Positions 26,068 through 34,155 of a stretch of 44,340 bases of DNA are shown here, one piece after another (within the stretch, counting starts at the first letter, position 1; every line of letters starts with the position of its first letter). The translations under genes were made by a program, and so were the position numbers. Under the pieces are notes generated by a model, which saw only the letters and a list, made by a program, of their open reading frames with translations, was not told where the DNA came from and made no database searches. This stretch comes from Betaproteobacteria bacterium (lineage in GTDB: Bacteria > Pseudomonadota > Gammaproteobacteria > Burkholderiales > Burkholderiaceae_C): positions 1-44,340 of the forward strand of contig RFYV01000023.1 of assembly GCA_009921265.1 (NCBI GenBank). Reading direction: 5' to 3'.

Positions 26068-26109
26068 ATTATCCACCTGTGTCGATTGCAATTCTTTGAT
26101 CTATATCAT
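26068..26109 (-). promoter_or_regulatory. FNR-type promoter of HMA-DUF4395 operon
   Basis: TTGATCTATATCAT (26096-26109; the near-palindrome can be read from either strand) matches 9 of 10 FNR bases. On the minus strand GATAAT (26073-26068) is a five-of-six -10 at the exact class-II distance. The site overlaps the stop of the upstream YeeE-type gene. Confidence 0.6.
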
Positions 26110-26546
26110 CAAATATTGATGATTGGAGGTTTGGTGCGTCGATAGTACAACTCGTAAGCAAACATTCCACCCACCATAAAAACCACAAAGAATGCTGCTT
26201 TGAATTGACCAGCCGCTAATGAAACCAAGGCGGGCCCTGGACAAAATCCAGCTAAGCCCCAACCTGCTCCAAATAAAATCGCGCCGATCACCAAGGGCTT
26301 GTCAATGGAGCTCGATGCAGGCAAATGAAGCATGCCTCCTAAAAAATTAACTGTGCGTTTATTTGCCATTGCAAATGCAATGAGCCCAACAGCAATCGCT
26401 CCTCCCATCACGAGTGCCAACGAGGGATCCCATAGACCCGTGAGATCTAAAAATCCAATGACCTTTGCCGGATCGGTCATGCCTGACAAGATGAGTCCGA
26501 TACCAAATACCAAGCCCACTAAAAATTCACTGATACGGTGTAGCAT
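26109..26546 (-). CDS. YeeE/YedE family protein, DUF6691 type
   Basis: 145 residues from the ATG at 26546, supported by AAAGGA upstream; a longer in-frame start lacks support. Four helices. The motifs GLILSGMTDPAKVIGFLD and GAGWGLAGFCPGPALVSLA (with one invariant Cys) identify the half-size YeeE/YedE partner. The family transports sulfur compounds such as thiosulfate or related thiols. It follows its paralogue by 10 bases in the ArsR-led operon. Confidence 0.88.
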   Translation of the reverse strand: MLHRISEFLVGLVFGIGLILSGMTDPAKVIGFLDLTGLWDPSLALVMGGAIAVGLIAFAMANKRTVNFLGGMLHLPASSSIDKPLVIGAILFGAGWGLAGFCPGPALVSLAAGQFKAAFFVVFMVGGMFAYELYYRRTKPPIINI

Positions 26547-26556
26547 TTGTATTCCT

Positions 26557-26994
26557 TTAGATGAGGTGTTGAACCACATAAACTATTAAAAAACCAAAAC
26601 CCATAAAGGTGAGCGTTGCGACCAATGAGCGAGGCGATAAACGAGACAAGCCACAAACGCCATGACCGCTGGTGCAACCCGAGCCAAAACGTGTACCAAA
26701 GCCGACCAATAAACCCGCAATTGCAATTGCGATGTATCCCGCTTCTATACGGGGCACTTGCACCCAATCGGATGGGAATAAGAAACCCATCGCAAAGGGT
26801 GCTGCAAACATGCCGAGTAAAAAAGAAATTCGCCATTCGATGTCGCCTTTTTTGGGCATCATCAATCCGCCAATGATTCCGCTAATACCTAAGATGCGAC
26901 CATTAACCAAAATAAATGCAGCCGACGCGAGGCCCAATAGCACCCCACCCGCAAGCGAGGCCCATGGTGTAAAGTGATTCCAATCGATATTCAT
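26557..26994 (-). CDS. YeeE/YedE family protein
   Basis: 145 residues with four to five helices. The GFGTRFGSGCTSGHGVCGLSRLS segment near the C-terminal half holds the Cys ligands characteristic of the family. The two half-proteins together would resemble one full YeeE transporter. Its start overlaps the ArsR stop by 4 bases, so repressor and transporter are coupled. Role in sulfur-compound uptake is from family knowledge and the adjacent persulfide dioxygenase. Confidence 0.9.
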   Translation of the reverse strand: MNIDWNHFTPWASLAGGVLLGLASAAFILVNGRILGISGIIGGLMMPKKGDIEWRISFLLGMFAAPFAMGFLFPSDWVQVPRIEAGYIAIAIAGLLVGFGTRFGSGCTSGHGVCGLSRLSPRSLVATLTFMGFGFLIVYVVQHLI

Positions 26995-27317
26995 TTTTTC
27001 TTCTTTCCTGGTTTACAAAATTGTTCGTACATAACCTGAATGACAGCCATGGCTTGCGGACTGTTGATTTGGTAAAAAATGTTTTTGCCCTCTCGGCGCG
27101 TACTTACCAATTCTTCGTCCCTGAGCACGGTGAGTTGCTGAGACAAAGTGGGTTGGCCGATTTCTAAGATTTCTTCGATTTCGCCCACGCACAACTCACC
27201 CTTTGTCAATTGACAAATAATCATCAACCGATCGGGATTGGACAACACCTTCATCAGCTGACAAGCCTGACCTGCCGCGCTTTGCATTTGCTCCAACTCT
27301 AAAGATGCCGTCTTCAT
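26991..27317 (-). CDS. bigR: ArsR-family repressor, BigR/SqrR-like
   Basis: 108 residues, winged helix. The recognition helix is in IGQPTLSQQLTVLRDEEL and the wing in STRREGKNIFYQIN. Cys35 (IICQL) and Cys101 (EQFCKPG) sit where BigR/SqrR carry the two sulfide-sensing cysteines; extra Cys19 and Cys43 exist. Reactive sulfur forms a tetrasulfide bridge in such proteins and releases DNA. It heads the operon with the two YeeE proteins and faces the persulfide dioxygenase across a palindromic operator. Confidence 0.85.
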   Translation of the reverse strand: MKTASLELEQMQSAAGQACQLMKVLSNPDRLMIICQLTKGELCVGEIEEILEIGQPTLSQQLTVLRDEELVSTRREGKNIFYQINSPQAMAVIQVMYEQFCKPGKKKK

Positions 27318-27350
27318 ATATAAGCCTTTGATTATTAATTTTTAAATATT

Positions 27351-27379
27351 ATATTGACATTTAATATATCTGTCAATAT
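27351..27379. promoter_or_regulatory. Palindromic operator of the sulfur locus
   Basis: ATATTGACA (27351-27359) and TGTCAATAT (27371-27379) form a perfect 9-base inverted repeat around an 11-base AT-rich centre, in the divergent promoter region. It fits an ArsR/BigR binding site. Confidence 0.7.
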
Positions 27380-27407
27380 ACTGTTAATTGCAGAACAAGG
27401 AATTACC

Positions 27408-28283
27408 ATGCAAGCCAAAGAATTAAAGCCCACCATTCAGTCGTTTTTTGACAAAGCCACGTGGACATTTACATACATCGTGCACCAAGGCCCTGAATCG
27501 CCTTGCGCCATCATCGACTCTGTCCTCAACTACGACCCCAAGTCGGGACGTACACAAACCACGTCTGCCGATTTAGTCATTCAATATGTCAAAGAACACC
27601 AATTAAAGGTCGAATGGATCTTAGAAACCCATGCCCACGCCGATCACGTCAGTGCCGCCCCCTATTTCAAAAAACAAATGGGAGGAAAAATCGGTATTGG
27701 ACACAACATCATACAAGTTCAAAAAGTATTCAAGCGAGTGTTTCACTTAGAACCCGAATTTAAATTAGACGGATCACAATTTGACACATTGATGCATCCC
27801 AACGAAGATTTCAAAATTGGCAACCTAACCGCCAAAGTGCTTTATGTTCCAGGACATACACCCGCATGCGTGGCCTATCAAATTGCAGATGCGGTATTTG
27901 TTGGCGACACCTTGTTTATGCCAGACGTCGGTACAGCGCGCTGTGATTTTCCAGGAGGTGACGCAAGCACTCTGTATAAGTCCATACAACAATTGTTGAG
28001 TTTACCAGTGCAAACACGTTTATTCATGTGTCACGATTACCCACCGACCGATCGGCCAATCGCTTATGAAACAACGGTTGCCGACCAAAAGTCAAAGAAC
28101 ATTCATGTCCACGACGGCATCACCGAAAATCAATTTGTAGATATGCGCAGCAAAAGAGACGCCACACTTGAAATGCCTGTTTTGATTTTGCCGTCCGTTC
28201 AAATCAATATACGCGCAGGCGAAATGCCGCCCAAAGAAACCAATGGCACGGCTTATTTAAAAATCCCTATCAACGCACTATAA
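27408..28283 (+). CDS. Persulfide dioxygenase-like metallo-beta-lactamase protein (Blh/ETHE1)
   Basis: 291 residues from the ATG at 27408 with AAGGA upstream. The mononuclear-iron motif THAHADHVSAA is at about residues 78-88, PGHTPAC follows, then GDTLFMPDVGTARCDFPGG and MCHDY. These features, particularly the GTARCDFPGG block, identify the Blh/ETHE1 branch that oxidises glutathione persulfide to sulfite. No rhodanese domain is present. It is divergent from the BigR-like repressor and followed by a DUF2892 gene. Confidence 0.87.
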   Translation: MQAKELKPTIQSFFDKATWTFTYIVHQGPESPCAIIDSVLNYDPKSGRTQTTSADLVIQYVKEHQLKVEWILETHAHADHVSAAPYFKKQMGGKIGIGHNIIQVQKVFKRVFHLEPEFKLDGSQFDTLMHPNEDFKIGNLTAKVLYVPGHTPACVAYQIADAVFVGDTLFMPDVGTARCDFPGGDASTLYKSIQQLLSLPVQTRLFMCHDYPPTDRPIAYETTVADQKSKNIHVHDGITENQFVDMRSKRDATLEMPVLILPSVQINIRAGEMPPKETNGTAYLKIPINAL

Positions 28284-28332
28284 GTCGTATCATGTTTTTA
28301 GCAGGCCCATCTTCCATCACTAGGAGTTCATT

Positions 28333-28539
28333 ATGAAAAAAAATGTCGGCGGCATTGACCGCGCAATGCGTATCGTTGCAGGTATTGTTCTCATCGCTTT
28401 AGCCGCAACAGGTCAAATTGGCTCATGGGGTTGGTTTGGCGTCATCGTGCTTGCAACAGGTGCATTTAGTTTTTGCGGCGCTTACACCTTATTTGGAGCG
28501 AGTACTTGCCCCATCAAGCAAGAAGACAATACTGTCTGA
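28333..28539 (+). CDS. DUF2892 (YgaP-like) membrane protein
   Basis: 68 residues. KNVGGIDRAMRIVAGIVLIALA is the DUF2892 start, and the two helices flank GSWGWFGVIVLATGAF; CGAYTLFGASTCPI gives a Cys pair at the end. In YgaP such segments follow a rhodanese and act in sulfur handling. AGGAG before the ATG is a good site. It sits 49 bases after the persulfide dioxygenase gene and probably belongs to its transcript. Confidence 0.85.
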   Translation: MKKNVGGIDRAMRIVAGIVLIALAATGQIGSWGWFGVIVLATGAFSFCGAYTLFGASTCPIKQEDNTV

Positions 28540-28541
28540 TA

Positions 28542-28562
28542 ACAAAGCGCTTAACGCTTTGT
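28542..28562. repeat. Inverted repeat after DUF2892 gene
   Basis: ACAAAGCG and CGCTTTGT form a perfect 8-bp stem with a 5-base loop, just after the stop at 28539. No T-tract follows, so it may stabilise the transcript end rather than terminate it. Confidence 0.5.
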
Positions 28563-28638
28563 CAGAGCAAGAAGTTGACCCCATCGGCATGACACCATCA
28601 GAATTGGTTCATAAAATTCGAAGCCTCATCAATAAGTA

Positions 28639-28679
28639 TTGATTTAAATCAAATATTTTTTTTGCATTCATCGAATAAT
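28639..28679 (+). promoter_or_regulatory. Perfect FNR-box promoter of hemerythrin gene
   Basis: TTGATTTAAATCAA (28639-28652) matches all ten fixed FNR bases. AATAAT (28674-28679), five of six to TATAAT, is within one base of the class-II spacing. A leader of about 20 bases precedes the ATG. Confidence 0.7.
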
Positions 28680-28706
28680 GAGTTCATCTAATAGTGAGGA
28701 TGAATC

Positions 28707-29294
28707 ATGAAGCACAGCAGCATACAAAACATTCAAGACGAACATGCATCTCTATCTGCGATGCTCCTATCGCTGCGCATGATGGTTAAACGGGGACCCA
28801 AGGATGAATCCACGCTCTTTTTTGATGTTTTAAGAGCCATGCTTTTTTACATCGATGAGGTCCCTGAGAAGCAGCATCACACCAAAGAATCACAATTTTT
28901 ATTTCCAGCAATCGCTCGTCGATCCCTCACTTGTAAAGCGCTAATTGAATCATTAGAAGTGGAGCATCAAAAAGGTGAAAGCGCAGTGCGTGAGTTACAA
29001 CACATGCTATTGGCATGGGAAATTTTGGGAGACTCCAGGCGTAAAGAATTTGAAGAAGCGGTTACACGCTATTTGGATTTTTATTTTCTACACATGAAGC
29101 AAGAAGAAACCATCATCATCCCCGAGGCACTCAAAGTATTAACCACCGATGATTGGCTGTTGATTGATCAAGCATTTGCCTACAACAAAGATCCCCTATC
29201 TAAAAACAACCAACGAGATCCTATTTACGATCGCTTATTTACAAAGATCGTGATGCAAGCGCCTGAACCGATCGGATTGGGTGCTCGTCATTGA
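28707..29294 (+). CDS. Hemerythrin-like (HHE) protein
   Basis: 195 residues, mainly helical. The metal-binding pattern is visible as IQDEHASL (His), HHTKESQFLFPAI (His and Glu), VEHQKGE and FYFLHMKQEETIIIPEAL, as in hemerythrin HHE domains that hold a di-iron site and bind oxygen or nitric oxide. The sequence after residue 150 is a variable tail. It ends overlapping the convergent TauE-like gene by 7 bases. Control by FNR suggests a role under low oxygen, possibly nitric oxide protection beside nirK. Confidence 0.85.
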   Translation: MKHSSIQNIQDEHASLSAMLLSLRMMVKRGPKDESTLFFDVLRAMLFYIDEVPEKQHHTKESQFLFPAIARRSLTCKALIESLEVEHQKGESAVRELQHMLLAWEILGDSRRKEFEEAVTRYLDFYFLHMKQEETIIIPEALKVLTTDDWLLIDQAFAYNKDPLSKNNQRDPIYDRLFTKIVMQAPEPIGLGARH

Positions 29295-29983
29295 ACGCAC
29301 CAAGGTGCTTGGTTATTGATAAGTGCGTGCCACAGGGCTAACGCAGAAAATACAAACAATAACAATCCTGCCAACCGTACGCCCCAAGTATCTGCTGGTT
29401 GACCCCAAACAGCATAAGATTGAAGCTTGGACCAAGCAACAGGACCAATCAGTAGAAATACAGAACTACTGAACGCAAAAACACCCATCACCACTGCGCC
29501 CTGCCAGGCTTGTCCTGTGAGTGCTGCCACCATCAATACGGAATAAAGCAAACCGCAAGGTAAAAAAGTCCACAACGCACCTGTCAAAAAAATAAGATGC
29601 AATTGAGTTTGTGTTGGACGATGGTTGGGCATGATCTTTTGCCAAACCCAACGCGAACCCCGAATAAAAAAAAGCGGCTGCTGCGCTTTCCACATCAAGA
29701 CCACACCGAGCATCATGGCCAACACATGAAACAAACTCCACAAATGCCTGAGCGCCACTTGATGAACACTCAGGTCGCCTATCCATTGAATCGACAAGGC
29801 CGCTACTGCGCCTAAAGCTGCATAACCAACGACACGCCCCATCTGAAATATCATCCATGCGCGTGTGGATTGTTTGCCTGCTGTTTTTGCAATCATAGCG
29901 CAGGGAGCCGCGCACATGACCAAGCAATGGGGTCCACCCATGAGTCCCATCCATAAAGCGGTCAATAACAAAGCCAACAACAT
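29288..29983 (-). CDS. DsbD_2/TauE-like membrane protein linked to cbb3 assembly
   Basis: 231 residues with six helices. The start GLMGGPHCLVMCAAPCAMI carries the HCxxMC motif typical of the 'sulfite exporter TauE/SafE' annotation (UreH/DsbD transmembrane type), with FLPCGLLYSVLMVA in the second half. Such genes commonly lie beside ccoGHIS and are thought to move copper or reductant for oxidase maturation. Its ATG overlaps the hemN stop by one base, so it follows hemN in the operon. Confidence 0.8.
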   Translation of the reverse strand: MLLALLLTALWMGLMGGPHCLVMCAAPCAMIAKTAGKQSTRAWMIFQMGRVVGYAALGAVAALSIQWIGDLSVHQVALRHLWSLFHVLAMMLGVVLMWKAQQPLFFIRGSRWVWQKIMPNHRPTQTQLHLIFLTGALWTFLPCGLLYSVLMVAALTGQAWQGAVVMGVFAFSSSVFLLIGPVAWSKLQSYAVWGQPADTWGVRLAGLLLFVFSALALWHALINNQAPWCVQ

Positions 29984-31365
29984 TAAATGATTTTAGAGAA
30001 CTTAACTCGGTTGATATCGTTTTGAAGATAGCGATCAAAAACCATGGCGATAGCGCGCACAAAAAACCAACCCTTGTCGGTCACTTCAATGCTTTGGTCG
30101 GTCAAATCAATCATGTCATCTTCTTGAAAAATTTGTAGTAATTTTAATTCTTCGGCAAAGTACTTTGAAAAATTCAGTAAATGCGATTGCTCGATATCTT
30201 CAAAATGAACCATCCCTTGGCACATCAAACCCATGATAATCGCACGCCTGACTAAATCATCGCGCGTTAACGCTAAGCCTTTTACGATGGGCAATTTACC
30301 GTGACTCAACAAGTCTTGGTATTCCTCAATGGTTTTTGCATTTTGACTATACGTAGCACCAACTTTTCCAATGGCCGAAACACCCAAGGCCAATAAATCT
30401 GCATCGGGTTGCGTGGTGTAGCCTTGAAAATTTCGATGCAGCCGCCCTTGCCGTTTTGCTTTAGACAAATCATCGGTGGGTAATCCAAAGTGATCCATTC
30501 CTATATAGACATAACCCTCTTCTTGTAATCGCTTCAATCCAATATTCAACATGGTCACTTTGAGTTGAGCATTGGGCAAGTCCATAGAATCAATCCGACG
30601 CTGTGATTTAAATCGTTGAGGCAAGTGTGCGTACGCATACAAAGCAATGCGATCGGGTCGCAAACGAATCACTTCGTTGATCGTTCGATTGAATGTTTCT
30701 ATAGTCTGCATTGGCAGGCCATAGATCAAATCAAAATTGGTCGATTCAAAGCCTAATTTGCGCCCTTCCATCAACAAAGACTCCACCGAATCGGTGGATT
30801 GAATTCGATGCACCGCTTTTTGAACAGCGGGCTCAAAGTCTTGAACGCCTAGGCTCAATCGGTTAAAACCCAACTCGCGCAGCGTGCTCAAGCGTGCGGT
30901 ATTGATGGTCCTGGGATCGATCTCAATTGAAAATTCGGCTTGCTCGTTCCAATTAAAACCCGCTTTGAGCATGCCCATGAGTTCGCGCAATTCCTCGTCG
31001 CGATAAAACGTTGGCGTGCCCCCGCCCAAATGTAATTGTGATACCTTTTGTCCACGACCTAAATGCGTCAAAGTCATATCAAGTTCAAGTCGCAGCAATT
31101 GAAGATACGTCAGCGCCCTGTCGTATTGCTTGGTAATAATTTTGTTACACGCACAGTAGTAGCAAAGTGAAGCACAAAATGGAAGATGGATATACAAAGA
31201 AAGTGGTAGTCTATGCACCCCAATACCAAGCTTGCGTTGCTCAAGGGCCTGAAGGTATTGTTCCAAGCCAAAAGCATCTACAAAACGATCAGCCGTTGGG
31301 TAGGATGTATAGCGCGGGCCAGGAACGTCGTAGCGCTTTAAAAGATCAGGGTTTAGAATGAGCAC
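29983..31365 (-). CDS. hemN: Oxygen-independent coproporphyrinogen III dehydrogenase
   Basis: 460 residues. The radical-SAM cluster motif CASLCYYCAC gives Cys64, Cys68 and Cys71, plus the nearby Cys73 typical of true HemN. GGGTPTFY, SIEIDPRT and GVQDFEPAVQKAVHR follow, and the C-terminal HemN domain is full length. It converts coproporphyrinogen III to protoporphyrinogen IX without oxygen. It is divergent from fnr; an FNR-like site lies between. Confidence 0.95.
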   Translation of the reverse strand: MLILNPDLLKRYDVPGPRYTSYPTADRFVDAFGLEQYLQALEQRKLGIGVHRLPLSLYIHLPFCASLCYYCACNKIITKQYDRALTYLQLLRLELDMTLTHLGRGQKVSQLHLGGGTPTFYRDEELRELMGMLKAGFNWNEQAEFSIEIDPRTINTARLSTLRELGFNRLSLGVQDFEPAVQKAVHRIQSTDSVESLLMEGRKLGFESTNFDLIYGLPMQTIETFNRTINEVIRLRPDRIALYAYAHLPQRFKSQRRIDSMDLPNAQLKVTMLNIGLKRLQEEGYVYIGMDHFGLPTDDLSKAKRQGRLHRNFQGYTTQPDADLLALGVSAIGKVGATYSQNAKTIEEYQDLLSHGKLPIVKGLALTRDDLVRRAIIMGLMCQGMVHFEDIEQSHLLNFSKYFAEELKLLQIFQEDDMIDLTDQSIEVTDKGWFFVRAIAMVFDRYLQNDINRVKFSKII

Positions 31366-31416
31366 AAGTCGTCCATTTCTTAGCCTCTACTGTGCATCTT
31401 GTGTTAGTCTTAGTCT

Positions 31417-31430
31417 TTGCTCTATATCAA
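31417..31430. promoter_or_regulatory. FNR site between hemN and fnr
   Basis: TTGCTCTATATCAA matches 9 of 10 fixed FNR bases. For hemN, CACAGT (31394-31389, minus) is a weak -10 at class-II distance; relative to fnr the site is too close to the start codon to activate and may repress. Confidence 0.6.
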
Positions 31431-31460
31431 AGGTTCTTTGTTTAAAACAATTTTTTACCT

Positions 31461-32180
31461 ATGAATCCTTCTGAAATCAAAATCGCTTGCTCCAATTGCA
31501 ATCTTCGTGAATTGTGTATGCCTGTGGGCTTAAGCACTCAAGATCTTGAAAAAATTGATCAAATCGTCTCCATTCGTAAAAAAATAAAAAGAGGCAGCCC
31601 CTTATTTTCAAATGGGGATCCATTCACATCGTTATTTGCGATACGTACAGGATTTTTCAAAACATCCATTGCCACCGAAGACGGTCGCGATCAAGTCACT
31701 GGTTTTCAAATGGCTGGTGAAGTGATGGGCCTTGACGGTATCGTCAGCGATAAACACACGTGCGACGCGATTGCCCTTGAAGATGCAGAAGTCTGCGTCA
31801 TGCCCTTTGAGCGCATCGAAGACTTGTCGCGTCAGGTGGTTTCACTTCAACACCATGTACACAAAATCATGAGCCGTGAAATTGTGCGCGAACATGGCGT
31901 GATGCTTTTATTGGGAAGCATGCGAGCCGAAGAGCGATTGGCGGCTTTTTTACTCAACCTGGTTCAAAGACTTCACTCCAGAGGTTTTTCAAGATCCGAG
32001 ATGGTATTGCGAATGACGCGTGAAGAAATTGGCAGTTATTTGGGTTTAAAACTCGAAACCGTTAGTCGCACGTTTTCAAAATTTGCAGAAGACGGAATCA
32101 TTGACGTAAAGCAAAGGCATTTGATCATTCTCAAACCCGATGACTTGCAATTGATTGCCAACTCCACTCAGTGCAACTAA
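31461..32180 (+). CDS. fnr: FNR-type oxygen-sensing transcription regulator
   Basis: 239 residues. The iron-sulfur ligands are Cys10, Cys13 and Cys19 in IACSNCNLRELC and Cys112 in EVCVMPF, aligned with E. coli FNR Cys20/23/29/122. The cyclic-nucleotide-binding-like domain and dimer helix follow, and the C-terminal helix-turn-helix TREEIGSYLGLKLETVSRTF carries the E..SR recognition residues for TTGAT half sites. It would act on the FNR-like sites reported in this window. A paralogue elsewhere cannot be excluded. Confidence 0.95.
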   Translation: MNPSEIKIACSNCNLRELCMPVGLSTQDLEKIDQIVSIRKKIKRGSPLFSNGDPFTSLFAIRTGFFKTSIATEDGRDQVTGFQMAGEVMGLDGIVSDKHTCDAIALEDAEVCVMPFERIEDLSRQVVSLQHHVHKIMSREIVREHGVMLLLGSMRAEERLAAFLLNLVQRLHSRGFSRSEMVLRMTREEIGSYLGLKLETVSRTFSKFAEDGIIDVKQRHLIILKPDDLQLIANSTQCN

Positions 32181-32194
32181 GTTGATAAAGTCTG

Positions 32195-32437
32195 TCACCG
32201 CGTTTGCTTTACTTCGTGGGCACTGCGTGAGAGCAAAGACGTTAACGCGCTTGAGCAGGCACAAATAGCCCAAAAAACAAAAAAAGAAATCGCGTAGACT
32301 GTTTTCCTTATCTCGGGTTGATTCAATCCCAAAAAATGAATGTCTTGCGGATCTAAAAAACCAAAGACCAGCATCTCTAAAAAACTGGCCATTAAAAAAG
32401 AAGGCCACAAAATCCACATGCTGTAGCGCAAAATCAT
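32195..32437 (-). CDS. Small membrane protein of the cco locus
   Basis: 80 residues from the ATG at 32437 behind a strong AAGGAGG. Two helices (RYSMWILWPSFLMASFLEML and VYAISFFVFWAICACSSALTSLL). Similar small proteins occur after fixH in beta-proteobacterial cco clusters as far as I recall, function unknown. It ends 14 bases from the convergent fnr stop. Confidence 0.75.
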   Translation of the reverse strand: MILRYSMWILWPSFLMASFLEMLVFGFLDPQDIHFLGLNQPEIRKTVYAISFFVFWAICACSSALTSLLSRSAHEVKQTR

Positions 32438-32466
32438 TTTTGCCTCCTTATTGTTTTTAAAAAAAC

Positions 32467-32712
32467 TTAACGCGCAATGGTCACATGAGTTGGAGTGGCC
32501 GCATGATTTCGCGCTTGCTGTGCTGGCACCCAATTTCTTTCTAACGATGGAACAACGGGCTCTGCCGTATTCATCACCGCGTCACTACCTGAAAATGCAA
32601 TGTATGCCGTTGCTATTGCAGCAATGACAACCACCAGAGGGCCAGAAATAACCATCCAGACCATTCCATAACGCCACCAAGGGCGAGAATTATTTTGAAT
32701 CAATACTTGCAT
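32467..32712 (-). CDS. FixH-like protein, short form
   Basis: 81 residues. PWWRYGMVWMVISGPLVVVIAAIATAYIAF gives the single helix and conserved start of FixH/CcoH-type proteins. The usual longer periplasmic domain is missing, replaced by a short Pro/Ala tail; this short form sits beside ccoG. GGAG before the ATG supports the start. FixH helps cbb3 oxidase assembly and stability. It begins 15 bases after ccoG. Confidence 0.75.
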   Translation of the reverse strand: MQVLIQNNSRPWWRYGMVWMVISGPLVVVIAAIATAYIAFSGSDAVMNTAEPVVPSLERNWVPAQQARNHAATPTHVTIAR

Positions 32713-32727
32713 AAGGTCTCCAATGAC

Positions 32728-34152
32728 TCAATGTGGAACGAGAAAAACAGAAGCTTCGGTCACTTGTGCAGCAATGTCAACGGCTTGAATATGGAACCAA
32801 ATTTTATGCGAACCAGCTGTGGCACTGCCCCATGGAATATCAACCCTCACCACCGCCCACCGTGATTGGGTCGCATCAACGCTAAATGTGTTTTCAGATG
32901 ACAAACGAATTGCGTCCATTCCTGTCACTGCGACCCGATAGGTTTGACCTTGCTCTGTTGCGTTCATCAATTGCAAGCGATACACATTTTGAATTTGTCC
33001 ATCTTCTGAGATTCGAGCTAAACTGTTGCGATCGTGCAAGACGTCAACACGCAGTGGTGTTCTCAAAGCAAGACTTATTAAAAATACACAGACAATGAAT
33101 AAAAGCAGTAACGTATAAATCAAAACACGGGGTCTTCGAACGCGTTGCCAGATTTGTGAAGATGACCATGCATTGGCCAAGGCGTTTTGTGTTGAGAATC
33201 GAATGAGTCCCAGTGGGTATCCCATTTTTTTCATCACACCATCGCACACGTCTACACAAGCGGCACATCCAATGCATTCGTATTGCAAGCCCTGACGAAT
33301 ATCAATACCCGTTGGGCAAACCTGAACACACAAGGTGCAATCGACACAATCGCCCAAATTTGCAACGTGCTCATCGTGTCGTGATCGTGCACCACGCGGT
33401 TCGCCGCACATTTGGTCATAGGTGACGATTAATGTATCGAGGTCAAACATAGCACTTTGAAATCGTGCGTAGGGGCACATGTATTTACAGACCTGCTCAC
33501 GCAAAAAACCTGCATTGAAATAAGTGGCTAATGCATAAAAGAAAACCCAAAAGACTTCCCACGAAGACATTTGCGTTTTAAAAAACTCCATAGCTAACGA
33601 CCTTATGGGCGTGAAATAGCCGACAAACGTAAAACCCGTCCACATGGCAACCGTTATCCATAAGAAATGCTTGTACCATTTCTTGACGAGTTTTTCTAAT
33701 GAGAAATCGGATTCATCCAACTGCATGCGCGCAGTGCGATTTCCCTCTACTTTTCTCTCGATCCACATAAATATTTCAGAATATACAGTTTGCGGACACG
33801 CAAAACCGCACCACAAGCGACCCGCAACGGCCGTGAATAAAAACAACGACAAGGCACAAATGACCAACAAAGCCGTTAGATAAATAAAATCTTGCGGATA
33901 TAAAACCCATCCAAACATATAAAACCTTCTGGCATTTAAATCAAATAAAACCATTTGCCGTTGACCCCACTCCAGCCACGGCATTCCATAAAAAACCAAT
34001 TGTGTAAGAGCAACAAAAAACCAACGCCATTGAGCAAAAATACCTTGAACAGTTCGAGGGTATATTTTTTTTTCAGATTCGTATAAAAAATTAGATCCCC
34101 ATACGGCTTGCGCTGTAATCGGGATGACTTTTCGATAGCGAGACTCAGCCAT
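32728..34152 (-). CDS. ccoG: Cytochrome oxidase accessory protein CcoG (FixG)
   Basis: 474 residues. Five or so helices with the FixG block WCGFACPQTVYSEIFMW, then two 4Fe-4S motifs (CVDCTLCVQVCPTGID and CIGCAACVDVCD) and a C-terminal Ig-like domain. CcoG reduces copper(II) to copper(I) for insertion into cbb3 oxidase. It follows ccoP by only 3 bases and precedes the FixH-like gene. Confidence 0.95.
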   Translation of the reverse strand: MAESRYRKVIPITAQAVWGSNFLYESEKKIYPRTVQGIFAQWRWFFVALTQLVFYGMPWLEWGQRQMVLFDLNARRFYMFGWVLYPQDFIYLTALLVICALSLFLFTAVAGRLWCGFACPQTVYSEIFMWIERKVEGNRTARMQLDESDFSLEKLVKKWYKHFLWITVAMWTGFTFVGYFTPIRSLAMEFFKTQMSSWEVFWVFFYALATYFNAGFLREQVCKYMCPYARFQSAMFDLDTLIVTYDQMCGEPRGARSRHDEHVANLGDCVDCTLCVQVCPTGIDIRQGLQYECIGCAACVDVCDGVMKKMGYPLGLIRFSTQNALANAWSSSQIWQRVRRPRVLIYTLLLLFIVCVFLISLALRTPLRVDVLHDRNSLARISEDGQIQNVYRLQLMNATEQGQTYRVAVTGMDAIRLSSENTFSVDATQSRWAVVRVDIPWGSATAGSHKIWFHIQAVDIAAQVTEASVFLVPH

Positions 34153-34155
34153 GCT

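Noticed and set aside
29466..30062. Minus-strand frame of 198 residues across the TauE-like and hemN ends
   Set aside because: Overlaps two well-supported genes in another frame and carries no recognisable motif.
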